A stretch of DNA of 64,000 nt from Chelonoidis abingdonii. Lineage: Eukaryota; Chordata; Testudines; Testudinidae. A program made the translations under genes and the position numbers. The stretch lies in the NCBI RefSeq assembly GCF_003597395.2, contig NC_133772.1, positions 136,831,545 through 136,895,544 on the forward strand. Direction: 5' to 3'. Shown piece by piece: positions 11,142 through 20,800 of this stretch (within the stretch, counting starts at the first letter, position 1; each line of letters starts with the position of its first letter). The notes under the pieces are model-generated. The model was not told the DNA's origin, did no database searches, and was given only the letters and a program-made list of their open reading frames with translations.

Positions 11142-11575
11142 TATACGCACGTCTGCACAGCCCTCAGAAGTGAGCCTCTCAGCTCCCTCCAATAGATTTG
11201 CAGTAGCAGGGCTGGGCTAGCATTCTAAAAATAGCTGTGTGAACAATACTTTGAAGCTGTGGATGGGGCTGGAGTAGGGTGACCAGATGTCCTGATTTTA
11301 TAGGGACAGTCCCGATATTTGGGGCTGTGTCTTATGTAGGCGCCTATTACCCTCCACTTTTTTACACTTGCTGTCTGGTCACCCTAGGCTGGAGCCTGGG
11401 CTCTGAAGCCAACCCCCTCCCCTAGGCTTCAGGGTTTGAGCTCCAGCCCGAGTTGTGACTGCAAAGTGTGAGTCCACACAGCTATTTTTGGAGCATGAGC
11501 CTGAGCCCTGCTAGCCAAAATCCATCAATCCAGGCTGGGGCACTTGCTTCCATGGGCTGCATAGACATACCCTAC
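11142..11575. mobile_element. Palindromic DNA element (TIR like GTATGTCTACAC), host of a nested hAT
   Basis: The ends TACGCACGTCTGCACAGCCC and GGGCTGCATAGACATACCCT are inverted and similar. Interior arms carry TAAAAATAGCTGTGTGAAC on the left against CACACAGCTATTTTTGGAGC on the right. It belongs to the common turtle short-element group with GTCTACACT-type ends also present at 16043, 22151, 24351 and 58681. The element at 11275-11386 interrupts its centre. Confidence 0.65.
11267..11394. mobile_element. hAT-type MITE with exact 8-bp duplication, nested
   Basis: The 112-bp element at 11275-11386 starts TAGGGTGACCAGAT and ends GTCTGGTCACCCTA, a near-perfect inverted pair. It is flanked by GGCTGGAG at 11267-11274 and 11387-11394. 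It carries no open frame. It is a known turtle-type short element and sits in the centre of the larger palindrome, so it is the younger insertion. Confidence 0.88.
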
Positions 11576-11579
11576 CAGA

Positions 11580-12439
11580 GCCGGAGTAATGTAATGTAAA
11601 AAGGATCAATATGCCTACAGTGAAAATGTAATATTTCTGTTTTCCTTCTATAGAGAGTGTTTGAGATGGAACATAGAGGAGCTTTCTTCTGTTGACCTCA
11701 CAGAGCTACTATTTATGAGCATTGATTTCCTACTTTGAATGTTGATCTTGACCCCTATGACCCCAGCTAGCATTTTGCATAAACAAAAGAGCATTGCAAA
11801 GAAGTCAAAGCCGGATGTACCTACAGCAAATAAATCTCTTCCTTGCTGACAAACACAGAATGAACTGACCTCTTGCACGTCATGTCTGGTCGTCTGACCA
11901 AAACTACCAGTCACAGCTTTCCTTCTAGAAGCCTGCTTGAGGCACAGGATATGAGGAACATAAAAGTAACATCACTTACATCAAAACCACGATGGGCAGG
12001 ATTTCCTATACCACCTTCGTTCCTTGTATCATATTGCTATGAAAGTTACAACTACAGCTGGGCAAATACCTGAAGATACGTTATGTGACTATTGGCTGGA
12101 ATTTTAATTAGCAAGTCCATAAAATTAAACTAATTTGGTTCAGCTGTGCTCAAGCCCCTTTTTGGGTGTTCACTTTCTGCAAATATTGTACTGGATGAGA
12201 GTTCATCAGAAGGCATGTTTGTGGAAACAGTGAATTTTAAGTAGATGTCAGGGAATATTTGCAGAAAGTGAGTGCCACCAAACTCGTGAATGAGAGCATT
12301 TGCAACTGAAAACCTAATTCTAGTTGTTATACTCATCCAGTTGGAGGACAAGGACAATATCATATAACCTACACATGCAGTCAAAACTAGCCAACTTTTC
12401 TCAAGTTTTAGAGGCTGAATACTAGAAGCAAACCCAGCA
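11580..12439. other. Unassigned stretch containing a strong hairpin
   Basis: The only structure seen is the exact inverted repeat listed separately at 12171-12270. No gene is recognised. Confidence 0.5.
12171..12270. repeat. Exact 17-bp inverted repeat
   Basis: CACTTTCTGCAAATATT at 12171-12187 is the perfect reverse complement of 12254-12270. The loop is 66 bp. Flanks show no clear target duplication, so it may be the core of an eroded palindromic DNA element. Confidence 0.85.
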
Positions 12440-12756
12440 AGGAGTCCTTGTGGCACCTTAGAGACTAACAAATGTATTTGGGCATAAGCTTTTATGGGCT
12501 AAAACCCACTTCATCAGATGCATGGAGTGAAAAATACGGTAGGCAGTATATATATTACACTATATATGAAAAGATGGGAGTTGCCTTACCAAGTTGGGGG
12601 TCAGTGCTAACAAGGCCAATTCAATCACGGGTGGAAGTGGCCTATTCTCAACAGTTGACAAGAAGAGGTGACTATCAGAGGAAACATTACTTTTTGTAGT
12701 GCTAACGAGGACAATTCAATCAGGGTGGATGTCGCCCATTCTCAACAGAAGCAAAC
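12440..12756 (-). mobile_element. Penelope-like repeat (tentative family) with hammerhead-like core
   Basis: The minus-strand end carries TTGTTAGTCTCTAAGGTGCC, which I know as a very common turtle 3' end. Upstream on the minus strand are two related blocks about 96 bp apart (AGTGCTAAC at 12603 and 12699, each followed by an AATTCAATCA-type run). Penelope-like elements are known to carry hammerhead motifs, which fits the core described at 12490-12517. The family call is inference; no reverse transcriptase or GIY-YIG sequence is present here. Confidence 0.55.
12490..12517 (-). ncRNA. Hammerhead-ribozyme-like core, damaged
   Basis: On the minus strand CTGATGA (12511-12517) is followed by a short hairpin, TGGG against CCCA, and then AAAA where the conserved hammerhead sequence is GAAA. 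The first box is intact and the second carries a G-to-A change. Stems I and III are not convincing in this copy, so self-cleavage is not expected. Confidence 0.35.
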
Positions 12757-12765
12757 TGCTTGTGA

Positions 12766-14099
12766 AGAAGCACCACACCAGAAATTATGTTACACAGGAA
12801 ACGACAGGAAATAAAAATAAGTGAAAACTATTCCTGCTCGCAGATTGCCCGTGCACTGTGTATAGTAGCCATGTTCATAGGGTAGATGATTAACTCAGCT
12901 TTATAAACAAACATATGGCACAATACCGTGAACAGTTCCTTCGTAGTATGATTTTTGTCATTAGACACATTGGCCCTGATCGTTATAGTGACACCAGCTG
13001 ATTTCAGTGGAGCTGCACACATTTATGCCAGCAGAGGTTCTGGCCCAGTAAGATTTTATTTTACAAAACAAAAAAACCACCACCATCACCCAGAGACTTA
13101 TATCCTAACGTCGCAACATGGGATACAAAACAGTGGGAAGAGTTCTCACATAGTGCTATGGAATCATTGTGCGCAGGTAGTTAGGAAGCTGCAATACATC
13201 TAAATGCATTCCTTTTGAAAACAGTTGCTTTGGATGTAGGTCAGTTGAGGTGGTGGAGCCCAGTGATAATAGGACCTCCAGTTCCTTTGGTTCTATTTTA
13301 CCAATGTCAATGGCATTCTGCATTGGTGCCTTTGGCATATCCAAGTCACGGCTGTAACAAGGAAACAGCTGTGGCAAAAACTGTTTGAAAAGCAGCATCA
13401 GATGCTGCAAGTACAAAGGTTGGTGCTGTGGGCCACGCTTGCTGCTGGAGTTCTGCCAGCAGAACCCAGCCTGCAGTTCTCTGGAAGCAGGAACTTCTCT
13501 CCTAGAACAGGGCACAGCAAAGCAAGTACTTGCAACCCCTATTTTGCTGTGGAGCCCAGAGCCAGCCAGTGCACACCATAGAGTGCATGACGATGGCCCA
13601 GCCCCACACAAGGGCTTAGGAAGATTTTCTGATTCAACAGGCATCCTTATGGAGCCTCAGCCAGTGTTTAAAGTCGCTGCTCATTGGTGATGCTGCCACC
13701 TTGCTTCCCACAGGGAAAGTCTCCATTGAGGCACAGCTGCCTCTATGGGCACAGGGTAGTAAGCGATACCTATTTTTAAAGTTGAAGTTGCATTAGGCTC
13801 CCTAACAAGGTTTAAGCTGGCAGGTTGACAGGGTTTAGAAATAAAACTGTTAGGCTTTTGGTGCCAATCCTATTTACACTCTCCAAGCCCAGGTGTTACA
13901 CCTCCGTTGCCCCACTGAAATCATTGGGGTGACATGGGGTGTAGGCTAGTGCTGACTTTGGCCCTGGGACTGACACACTGGAATGGGCATCTCCACATTT
14001 TTAGTTTCCAGGCTGCAACAGAAATGGCACACTGGAAAGAAACCTGGGCTAAGAGCGACCAATGTGACTAGTGATTCCAGGTACCTTCTTGCGACACCT
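12766..14099. other. Mostly unassigned, with traces of amniote palindromic repeats
   Basis: About 12965-13050 (CAGCTGATTTCAGTGGAGC) and 13865-13985 (CCCACTGAAATCATTGGGGT) read like old amniote repeats built around CACTGAAGTCAATGG. The open frame at 13156-13644 minus has no recognisable domain. No gene is called. Confidence 0.45.
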
Positions 14100-14235
14100 T
14101 AAAGGCGCCTGATTTTCAGAGAATGGGTGCTGAGCACTTTCTGATGAATTAGGTCCCTTTACAAGAGCTCAGTTTAGGCACTCAATTGTTAAAGTGCCCC
14201 AAGTCACGGGTTACTTGCAAAAATCTAGGTCATTG
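14100..14235. repeat. Old amniote palindromic repeat
   Basis: GCGCCTGATTTTCAGAGAA followed by GGGTGCTGAGCAC belongs to the CTGATTTTCAGAGGTGCTGAGC family seen again at 59170-59400. It is highly diverged. Confidence 0.55.
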
Positions 14236-15199
14236 TGTTTTTGAAAGCAATGCAATTCTTACCGTTAAAAGATTTTTATTATTCAGATAAGAAACCTCAA
14301 AGACAATGGGCCAAGTTCATTCCTTGTGATCTCAGAGCATTTATGGATTTAGTCCATGCAATTTGACTCCTGGGCCTGTTAACTCTCTAGAATCAGGTTA
14401 TTCCATATAAAATAACTATGTGAAAGGCAGAGCAGGGCTGCATCAGGATCGTCCTGAATGGGATAATTATCTGGAGAATGAGTGTAGAAAAAGGTCACAG
14501 TTCTGAGTTAAATGGGGGCACTCTGTGCTCCTACATTAAAGATTTAAATGAGGAGATGGCCAAGCTTTCAAACACACAAGGGGATTGTACTGCAGATTGT
14601 ACTGAACAGTTACAGCAGAACAGAAATGGATACCACATCGTCACTGATTGCCATTCTAACGGAATATATTGTGAAATGCTTGTAACGATACATGCTTTTA
14701 AATTACTCACTCAAATGCTAATTGGTCTCACTCCTTATGTCCTCCAGCCTCTGCTTGTACTTGTCTAGATAGGGAAAATGTAAAGGAATGACAAATACCT
14801 CCACCCTAATTCCAGTTCCTTTAGGTCATGTACTATGCCATTTTTATGGATCTTAAAAAAATTCCTTTACCATCAAGTAAGTTTGCCAAGCAACATAGAC
14901 ACAGTCCAAACGAAGAGCCAGGAAGCGCATTCTCCACTTAACTAGTCAAGTTTGAGGTTCATATGGAATTTTTCCGACAATCATTGACACTGGGTAATGG
15001 TTCGGAACGTTTCAGACTATGGGAAAGTTGCTTGTTGTTTAAGGGCAGTAGTTTTTTGGGAGTGGGGGTTGTTTTGTTTAAGAAAAGTAAAGGGAGCATG
15101 TTTCTCTGCTCTGTTACATCAGTACAGAACATGTGGAAAAGCCTCCAATTCATGCAACAGGAATTTCTTGTGTGGATGAATACATAATAACTGTGAAAC
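14236..15199. other. Unassigned stretch, no gene seen
   Basis: No repeat family or exon is recognised. Open frames of 60-100 codons occur on both strands at 14478-15267 without domains. Confidence 0.5.
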
Positions 15200-15283
15200 A
15201 TTTGCACAACACCATCCCCGTGCAGTAGGGAAGTTCTATTATACCATTTTGACAGACGGGGAACCATGGTACAGAGAGATTAA
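15200..15283 (-). mobile_element. MIR SINE, first part (split by CR1)
   Basis: TTTGACAGACGGGGAACCAT then ACAGAGAGATTAA is the MIR reverse complement up to the point where CTTGCCCAAGG should follow. The continuation is found at 15572, after a CR1 insertion. Confidence 0.75.
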
Positions 15284-15571
15284 ATAATTCAGCTTCCAAA
15301 CATTGGAGTGTGTTAAACTGAAGCAACACAAATTCAGACTGGAAACACCATGCACACTTTTTTGACAGTGACGGTAAATAACCACTGGAATAATTTACCA
15401 AGGGTCATGGTGGATTCTCCATCACTGGCGATTTTTAAATCAAGAATGAATGTTTTTCAAGAGGTTATGCTCTACTTCTAAGGGGAATTATTTCAGGGAA
15501 GTTCTATGGGCAGTGTTATAAGGGAGGTCAGGCTACATGATCACAGTGGTTCCTTCTGGCCTTATCTATGA
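15284..15571 (+). mobile_element. CR1 LINE 3' end inserted in MIR
   Basis: Landmarks are AACCACTGGAATAATTTACC, GGTGGATTCTCCATCACTGG, GGGAAGTTCTATGG and the end CCTTCTGGCCTTATCTATGA. This is the 3' terminal 290 bp of a CR1. It lacks a clear target duplication, as usual for CR1. Confidence 0.92.
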
Positions 15572-15681
15572 AAAAAACTTGTCCAAGGTCACAGAGGAAG
15601 TCTGGTAGGGCAGGGAGTTGAGCCCAGTCATTTTGTCTGGATCTCAAATCAGTGCTTTAGAACTAAACTATCCTTCCTCTC
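15572..15681 (-). mobile_element. MIR SINE, second part
   Basis: ACTTGTCCAAGGTCACAGAG resumes the MIR consensus exactly where 15283 stopped. It continues through GAGTTGAGCCCAGTC to TTAGAACTAAACTATCC. Confidence 0.75.
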
Positions 15682-16042
15682 AGCTGTGGTAGACATTCTG
15701 GAAGGAATACTAGCAAGGGTGAAAGGGCATCACTTATGTCATGTCAGCAATTCTCGTATATTAGCAGGATTCATCTTAGTATATCTCATACCACACTGGG
15801 CTAGGAATCAATTTCTTAGGAATTGTTTTAGTGAATGTAAGTGCTTTTGGCTCGCTTAAAAGTTTACAGTGTGTACAATGTGTTGTGGATTGTGTGGGAG
15901 TGAGGACCAGAGGCCTAGTAGCTGCTAGCTGAGTGTGCACAGCCAAGACTCTAGCCTCCTGTCCTTTGATCACCCTTCCCATGTGCGTTAGTGAGGGGGC
16001 AGGGCTGAGGTAGGGAAAAAGGGATCAGAAAGCCAGACACTA
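15682..16042. other. Unassigned stretch, no gene seen
   Basis: Nothing recognised. Confidence 0.5.
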
Positions 16043-16352
16043 ATGCCTGGTCTACACTGGGAGGTGGGGGGAGAGGGAGGGGAGGCATCGATCTAGGATA
16101 TGCAACCTCAGCTAGAGAATAGAGTAGCTGAAGTCAACGTATCTTAGATCAACTTACCTCCCATCCTCATGGCATAGATCGATGGCTGCAGCTCCCCCTT
16201 GACTCGCTTCCACCTCTTGCCCTGGTGGAGTTTCAGAGCCAATGGCAGAGCGTTCGGGGATTGATTTATCACATCTAGATGAGATGCGATAGATCGATCC
16301 CCGATAGATTGATTGCTACCCACCGATCCAGCGGATAGTGTGGATGTACCCT
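16043..16352. mobile_element. Short DNA element with GTCTACACT-type ends
   Basis: The ends ATGCCTGGTCTACACT and AGTGTGGATGTACCCTT are inverted and similar. The interior repeats ATCGATC and TAGATCGAT words. It is a turtle-type non-autonomous DNA element with no coding capacity. A guanine-rich block lies at 16059-16084. Confidence 0.65.
16059..16084 (+). other. G-quadruplex-type motif
   Basis: Four G-runs (3, 6, 3 and 4 long) are separated by short A/T-containing loops. Confidence 0.6.
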
Positions 16353-16599
16353 TAGTGACCAAGGGGAAGTAGGAAGCAAAGGACAGTAAACTGGGGCCTT
16401 TGTAGCAGGAAGAGAGCATGAGATCAGCATGATTTCAGAAGACTGCAACGCCAGTGCCAACACTGCTCTTGGCTTCTCCTCTTGCACCTGTAAGCAGACA
16501 GAGAACCTGACCACGGATGCCTCTACCTAGGTCCTAGTGTGTATTTGCAGATATTATAGCCAGCATTCCCCCTGTCATAGAAAGTCAGACTGAAGAGAT
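16353..16599. other. Unassigned stretch
   Basis: Nothing recognised. The CR1 at 16600 may begin somewhat earlier than marked. Confidence 0.4.
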
Positions 16600-16950
16600 C
16601 AGCCAGTGTTAGGGATGCCTACTGGTAGAATCTCTGAGGAAGCGGGTGGGATAGCTACAGGGGGAGATGGCATCTGTGTACATGAAGAATTCATTGAAAT
16701 CCAAGGTTGAGGCAGCAATCCTGCCAGAGAGGACTGTAGTAGCACCACAAAGGGAGGAGGAAATGGCTCCTTCACAGGGAAGAACCTGGCTACTGATTAC
16801 TTCTGGCAAGAGGCAGTGCTCCAGCCATGCTCCCAATCCATTGGACACAGAGATTTAAAAAAAACAACAACAATGTTATGTTGCCCTGGCAACAAGGGAT
16901 GAAGGATCTCCCCCAAAAGGTGCAGGAGGAGAAACTTTCTACTCCGAAGG

Positions 16951-17240
16951 GTGCTGGTGGTTAGTGACTCCCTTCTAAGGGGGATGGAGGCATCCATCTG
17001 CCAAATGGACTTGGCTTTCCAGGAGGTGTGCTGCCCGCCAGGGGCCCATATCCAAGACGTTATGGAAGAATTGCCAAGCATCATCCAGTCCTCTGATTAC
17101 TAACCCATGCTGTTTATCCACAGGGGCACTAATGATACTGCAATATTTGACCTTGAGCAGATCAGAAATGACTACAGGGCTCTGGGACTGAGGATGAAGG
17201 AATTGGGGGTGCAGGTGATGTTCTCATTAATCCAGTCAAG
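16951..17240 (+). pseudogene. CR1 ORF1 SGNH/GDSL-esterase-like fragment
   Basis: Reading from 16951 gives VLVVSDSLLRGMEAS, where CR1 ORF1 normally has the esterase block-I motif GDSLL; the glycine is replaced by serine. In the same frame an in-frame stop (TAA) lies at 17101-17103. Past it the sequence reads HRGTNDTA (17119-17142), which preserves the GTND motif of SGNH hydrolases. It ends with DYRALGLRMKELGVQV. CR1 ORF1 proteins with an esterase domain are established, but their role in retrotransposition is not settled. Confidence 0.88.
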
Positions 17241-17264
17241 GGAACAGGGAATAAGAAAACAACA

Positions 17265-17946
17265 AATTTAGATGTCTCAAAGTCAACAGGACCTGAGAAA
17301 TACATCCTAACATACTTAAGGAACAGGCATAAGAGATCTCTGACCCATTAGCGATTATCTTTGAGAACTTGTGGAGGACAGGAGAGATTCTAGAGGACCG
17401 GAAAAGGGCTAGTATTGTTCCTAGCTATAAAAAGGGGAATAAGGACAACCCAGGGAATTATAGACCATTCCCCTTAACTTTGATACCTGGAAAAATAATC
17501 GAGCAAATAATCAAAATCAATTTGTAAGCACCTAGAAGATAAGATGATCAGTAAAAGTCAACATGGATGTGTCAAGAAAAAATCATGTCAAAGCAATCTA
17601 ATATTCTTCTTTGACAGAGTAACAAGTCTTGTGGATAAGGGGAGAACAGCAGATGTGACATATCTTTACTTTAGTAAGGCTTTTGCTACTTCTCTCATGC
17701 TTTTCTCATAGCCTAGAAAAACTTACTATGAGGCGGGTGCACAACTGGTTGGAAAAGCATACTCAGACAGTAGCTATCAATGGCTCAGTCAAGCTTCATG
17801 GACATATTGCCCTGGGTCTGGTTCTAGTCAATATCTTCATAAATGATTTTGAAAAATGGCAGAGTACACATATAAAGTGTGCAGATGATACCAAAACGGG
17901 AGGGGTTACAAGCCCGTTGGAGGACAGGATTAGAATTCAAAAATAA
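17265..17946 (+). pseudogene. CR1 ORF2 reverse-transcriptase fragment
   Basis: Translated pieces include YRPFPLTLIPGKIIEQ near 17460-17507, the first conserved reverse-transcriptase block of CR1, and NIFINDFEK then KCADDTK near 17830-17895, the catalytic box. The usual Phe/Tyr of F/YADD is Cys here (TGT at 17878-17880), but both Asp codons remain. The segment between motif A and motif C is shortened and frames shift, so it cannot encode an active enzyme. The endonuclease domain is absent. Confidence 0.88.
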
Positions 17947-18756
17947 TCTTGACAAACAGGAGAAGTAGTCTGAAATAAATAGAATGGAATTCAGTGAGGA
18001 CAAATGCATGGTACTACACTCAGGAAGGAATAATGAATTGCAGAAATATAAAATGGGAAATGACTACCTAATAAGGAGTACAGCAGAAAAGGACCTGGGG
18101 GTTATAGTGGATCACAGACTAAATATGAATCAACAGTAACACTGTTGGGGAAAAAAAAGAAACATCATTCTGGGATGTATTAGCAGGAGTGTTGTAAGCT
18201 AGACATAAAAAGTAATTAGTCTACTCTACGCAGCACTGATAAGGCCTCAGCTGGAGTACTATGTCCAGTTCTGAGCACCACATTTCAGGAAAGATTTTGA
18301 CAAACATTGGAGAAAGTCCAGAGGAGAGCAACAAAAATGATTAAAGTTCTAGAAAACATGACCTATGAGGGAAGATTTTAAAAAAATGTGTTTGTTTAGT
18401 CTGGGGAACAGAAGACTGAAGGGGGACAGGATACCAATTTTCAAGTACAAAAAAAGATTGTTATAAAGAGGATGATAAATTGTTCGCCTTATCCACTGAG
18501 GATAGGGCAAGAAGTAATGGGCTTAAATTGCAGCAAAGGAGATCTGAGTTTAAAAACTTCTTAACTGTAAGGGGAATTAAGCACTGGAATAAATTGCCTG
18601 GGGAGGTTGTGGAAGTTCCATCACTGGAGGTTTTTAAGAACAGGTTAGACAACCACCACTCAGGGATGATCTAGATAATACTTAGTCCTGCCTCAGTGCA
18701 GGGGATTGGACTAGATGACCTATCAAGGTGCCTTCCAGTCCTACATTTCTATGATG

Positions 18757-20699
18757 AGACGATGTACAATGTATTTGTAGTTTTCCATCCCACCATTTCA
18801 GCATCAGACTCAGAGCTTACTATAAGTTTTGCTATCTTTTCCAACGCAAACAACCGCACAGCACCGACATTATCCACACTTCCTTATAAGCTGGCTTCCA
18901 GTTTAAGAAAGCTCCACGGAGAAATGATATTTCTTCGCCTCCCCCCGCCCTCAGAAAGAAAGAAAGAAACATGTCACACAGTTCTATTTAAATAGGACAT
19001 AAAACTCTTCACTCTGCAGTGGGGAGGCAGGTAGAAAAGCAGCAAAAATAAATATTTCTTTTTTATTTGATTGGAACAGTTAAACAATGGGAAAATATTT
19101 GCTACTGAACTTGTGGAAGATTCAAATGACTCCAGAAACAACAGAGATCCACAGAGCTATTTAAACCTTGACAGAATGGTCAGTTCTCTGCATCATCAAG
19201 AGCTTATCCTGAATGGCATTTTCTTTTGTTGTCTGTGGGTGACTGTGTCCTACTCTTCTAATTACATGAGCTAGATTCTGCCCATCAAGGGCACAGGAAA
19301 ACACGGCAGCATGTGTGTCAATAAGCCATTCTCAAACTCAGAGAATAAAGCAGCTTGAAAATATTGCAGATCTACAGAGAAAGAATGAAAAATAGCAAAA
19401 GGCTTCTAGAAGCAATGAATGGGCACCAGTGAACATTGCAAGGAGTAACAGCAGGTCAGATTCAAATCAAGGCAGACTTCGAGTAATGTTATGGTTTGAA
19501 CCAAAGAGTTTGCATGGCCCTACATGCTGGAATCAAGCACTCCGGTCATGCAATTCTTTGATTTCTACAAAAAAGTAATTAGAAAACATTCAAGAGACTG
19601 AAACAGGCAGTGTCAAGAGAAAGGAAGTGTGGATTGAAACCCCAAATACTTTCAATTAGTTAAGTCCATATTTGAGGCATGATTTAAACTCAGATATGTA
19701 TTGCCTAATTCAGATGCTTGTAGTGACAACTACATTAACCCCTTTGGCACTGGGGGCTAGGGTTTCCCAATACCCACTCTAAATAGATGCCAGTTGTAAT
19801 GCAAACATGCAGTGGGGATTATCTATGTTTTTCTCTTAGCTGTGCCAAGAAACTTCTCTTTTGTGAACAGTTGATCCAGCTGAATTTAGAAAAACACCAT
19901 GGTCCTCAAAGGTTGAATGCTAGCACTTGCCAGATCATACAGTGGAGGCAGAGTATACTTTTTAAGCACGATATGTCTTGTTAGTTGGAAAAGCTTAAAA
20001 ACCAACACTTCAGGGTGTTTGGCTGCAGAAAACTTCCACTAAAGAAGCACGAAGGTTTCCTGAAATCATGTTACAAAGGGAGGTAAGAGCCTTAGAAACT
20101 ACGGAGTTTTCTTATTTTCTTAAATCCTAAACTGGTGCAGTACCTTCGTTGGGATAAATGATTCCTTATTTACACAAGTCCTCTCTCCTTTAAGTATTTT
20201 ATAGGGATGTAACATATATACAGAGCAACTGAAGTTCAGCCACCTCTGAGGCGGGAGACCACCAACCCAACTGGTGCACAGCAGACCCATGTGCTGGAGA
20301 GGAAACTGTGAAATCTCATGTTCCTAAAGGCCCCGCTTAACTTCAAGGACATGCTTAAGTGCTTTGCTGAAACAGGGCCAGAGTGCAACAAGCTCTATGT
20401 ACCCGATTCCAGAGAGACTGTATGGCCTTGATTCAGCAGGAACAGCCCCTATATGAATATGAAGCCCTAGTGATTTGCCCTTCTGCCTTCTCAGGGTCTC
20501 TTGAGCGTGCTGTGGCTGTCTTTATAAGCATGACTGGCTAGTGTGCCTAGGATGTCTCTGAGATTAACAAAAAAAGAAAGATTTTCTCCCACTCCAGTAG
20601 CTTCAGAGCATGTTGTAGAGAGTTTTGGGTCTGAGATGTTTTCTCACACCCCACAAGTATCTCAGTCTGTGTAACTGCCTATTATTCTCACTCCCCCTC
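18757..20699. other. Mostly unassigned; one old repeat trace
   Basis: A short (AGAA)n run occurs at 18955-18969. About 20325-20390 (GGACATGCTTAAGTGCTTTG) belongs to the amniote CATGCTTAAGTGCTTTGCTGAA repeat. No gene is recognised. Confidence 0.5.
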
Positions 20700-20800
20700 C
20701 CAGCCTGTCTATTATTATTATTAAATCTGCATCGCCTGGAGGCCCCAGTGAGCTAAAAATGTTATTGTGCTGGGTGCTGTACAAACACACAGACTGTGAG
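20700..20800 (-). mobile_element. MIR/L2-like tail
   Basis: ATTATTATTATTAAATCTGC, then GGAGGCCCCAGTGAGC, then GGGTGCTGTACAAACACAC, then TGTGAGCTCCCTCAAAGC form the reverse of the tail at 8100-8221. Confidence 0.65.

Larger units (their letters stand above)
16600..18756 (+). mobile_element. CR1 LINE with internal deletion, ORF1 esterase part fused to ORF2
   Basis: This is the longest CR1 here. ORF1 sequence runs to about 17240. ORF2 reverse-transcriptase sequence starts by about 17265, so the ORF1 end and the ORF2 endonuclease part are missing. ORF2 then runs through the polymerase and C-terminal region to the 3' UTR, ending TTCCAGTCCTACATTTCTATG near 18752. Frames are broken many times. The element is dead but less truncated than most copies, and it keeps the order expected of a CR1. 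Confidence 0.93.

Noticed and set aside
13156..13644. 162-codon minus-strand open frame
   Set aside because: No recognisable domain, no clear splice sites, and an equally open plus-strand frame overlaps it.
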